Source of the DNA: Bifidobacterium breve
GTDB taxonomy: Bacteria; Actinomycetota; Acidimicrobiia; Acidimicrobiales; Ilumatobacteraceae
Assembly: GCA_943325435.2 (NCBI GenBank)
Contig: CALPPK020000076.1
Span: 1-6,352 of the forward strand
Direction: 5' to 3'
Length of the DNA stretch: 6,352 nt
Shown: positions 5,756 to 6,352 of the stretch, piece after piece
Layout of the letters: each line of letters opens with the position of its first letter
Numbering within the stretch: the first letter of the stretch is position 1
Made by a program: the position numbers and the translations under genes
The notes under the pieces: model-generated
The model's database searches: none
What the model was told of the DNA's origin: nothing
What the model saw: only the letters and a program-made list of their open reading frames with translations

Positions 5756-6352
5756 TTAGACGGAGAGAAGGTCGCGAGCACCAGTGTCTGATGACGGGTG
5801 ACGCAACTTGCTCATTGCACGTGCTTCGATTTGACGAATACGTTCACGAGTGAGGTTGAAGTGTTCGCCAACTTCTTCAAGTGTGCGACCTTCGCCACTG
5901 CCACCAAGACCGAAGCGCAAGCGCAAGATTTCACGCTCGCGTTCGTCGAGTGGTGCAAGCAAGCGCTGAATCTCTTCAGGCAGCAATGCTGTTGCAGCAG
6001 TTTCAAACGGTGATTCAGCAGAACGGTCTTCAACGACGTCGCCAAGTTCAGCATCGCCGTCCTCGCGCAATGGTTCTGACAATGACAAAGGCTCAGCAGC
6101 AAAGCGCAATGCTTCGGTGACTTTGTCTTCTGGCATTTCTACTTCTTTTGCCAATTCAGCAAGAGTTGCAGTGCGGCCGAACTTCAGTTCCAGGCGTGAG
6201 CGAGCTTTTTGCAAACGAGCAAGCGTGTCGCCAGCGTGGACCGGCAAACGAATGGTGCGGCCGGTGTTTGCGATACCGCGAGTGATGGCCTGACGGATCC
6301 ACCATGTTGCATACGTAGAGAATTTGAAACCTTTGCGCCAGTCGAACTTTTC
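5756..6352 (-). CDS. RpoD/SigA-family sigma-70 factor, C-terminal part (N-terminus outside window)
   Basis: The frame is open to the right edge, giving the last 198 residues. A GTG inside this stretch (6247) falls within the conserved VHAGD and is not the start. Region 2.3-2.4 is visible as [20 protein letters not shown] (9-28), the part that melts and reads the -10 box, followed by [11 protein letters not shown] (32-42). Region 3 spans roughly 43-115 ([20 protein letters not shown] is a typical helix-turn-helix stretch). Region 4 follows with [15 protein letters not shown] (135-149) and the -35-reading helix-turn-helix [20 protein letters not shown] (157-176), ending [12 protein letters not shown]. 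All of this is characteristic of group 1/2 sigma factors. Region 1 and the start are outside, so the primary housekeeping factor cannot be told apart from a group 2 paralogue. The protein ends soon after region 4.2, as usual. Confidence 0.93.
   Translation of the reverse strand, partial: EKFDWRKGFKFSTYATWWIRQAITRGIANTGRTIRLPVHAGDTLARLQKARSRLELKFGRTATLAELAKEVEMPEDKVTEALRFAAEPLSLSEPLREDGDAELGDVVEDRSAESPFETAATALLPEEIQRLLAPLDEREREILRLRFGLGGSGEGRTLEEVGEHFNLTRERIRQIEARAMSKLRHPSSDTGARDLLSV

Noticed and set aside
1..6352. CRISPR arrays, insertion sequences, tRNA genes, toxin-antitoxin or phage-defence genes
   Set aside because: I looked on both strands for regular repeats, transposase or nuclease motifs and tRNA-like cloverleaf ends and saw none; the window is fully accounted for by ordinary genes.

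Overview
The window reads as chromosomal DNA of an actinobacterium of roughly 50% GC. An Acidimicrobiia-type (Ilumatobacteraceae-like) aquatic lineage is my best guess. That rests on recalled similarity of the TadZ-like ATPase and the sigma factor to proteins of that group, not on any search. No secretin or outer-membrane pilus gene is present, which fits a monoderm cell. I see no tRNA, rRNA, CRISPR, insertion sequence or phage gene.

Layout, left to right. Positions 1-360 (+) hold the 3' end of a small, probably exported protein with a glycine-rich tail. It converges on the main feature, a compact Tad (tight adherence, Flp-type IVb) pilus cluster on the minus strand. Read 5' to 3' on that strand, the cluster is tadZ-like ATPase (3705-3070), tadA/cpaF ATPase (3064-2150), a single gene carrying both the TadB and TadC membrane domains (2157-1000), Flp major pilin (1000-791) and a TadE-like minor pilin (813-439). 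All five genes lie within 0-5 nt of each other or overlap. A strong hairpin with T-runs on both sides (397-440) ends both the cluster and the convergent + strand gene.

Upstream of tadZ, on the same strand, is a D-2-hydroxyacid dehydrogenase (4736-3759). It is separated from tadZ by 53 nt and may be metabolically unrelated. Across a 41-nt gap with an inverted repeat, a divergent gene (4778-5752, +) encodes an uncharacterised membrane protein with an exported domain carrying a His/Trp-rich motif and about five transmembrane helices. It ends 3 nt from the stop of a convergent RpoD-family sigma factor (6352-5756, -), which is cut by the right edge.

How the genes work together: TadZ should localise the machine, TadA should power it, and the TadB/TadC protein should be its inner-membrane platform. 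Flp and TadE carry matching prepilin cleavage motifs, but no prepilin peptidase (TadV/CpaA) is in the window, so it must come from elsewhere. The unusual points are the one-gene TadB+TadC platform, a TadZ whose P-loop lacks the usual catalytic lysine, and a TadA without the usual N-terminal extension. I do not see evidence for a wholly undescribed system. This looks like a streamlined Tad variant flanked by ordinary genes.
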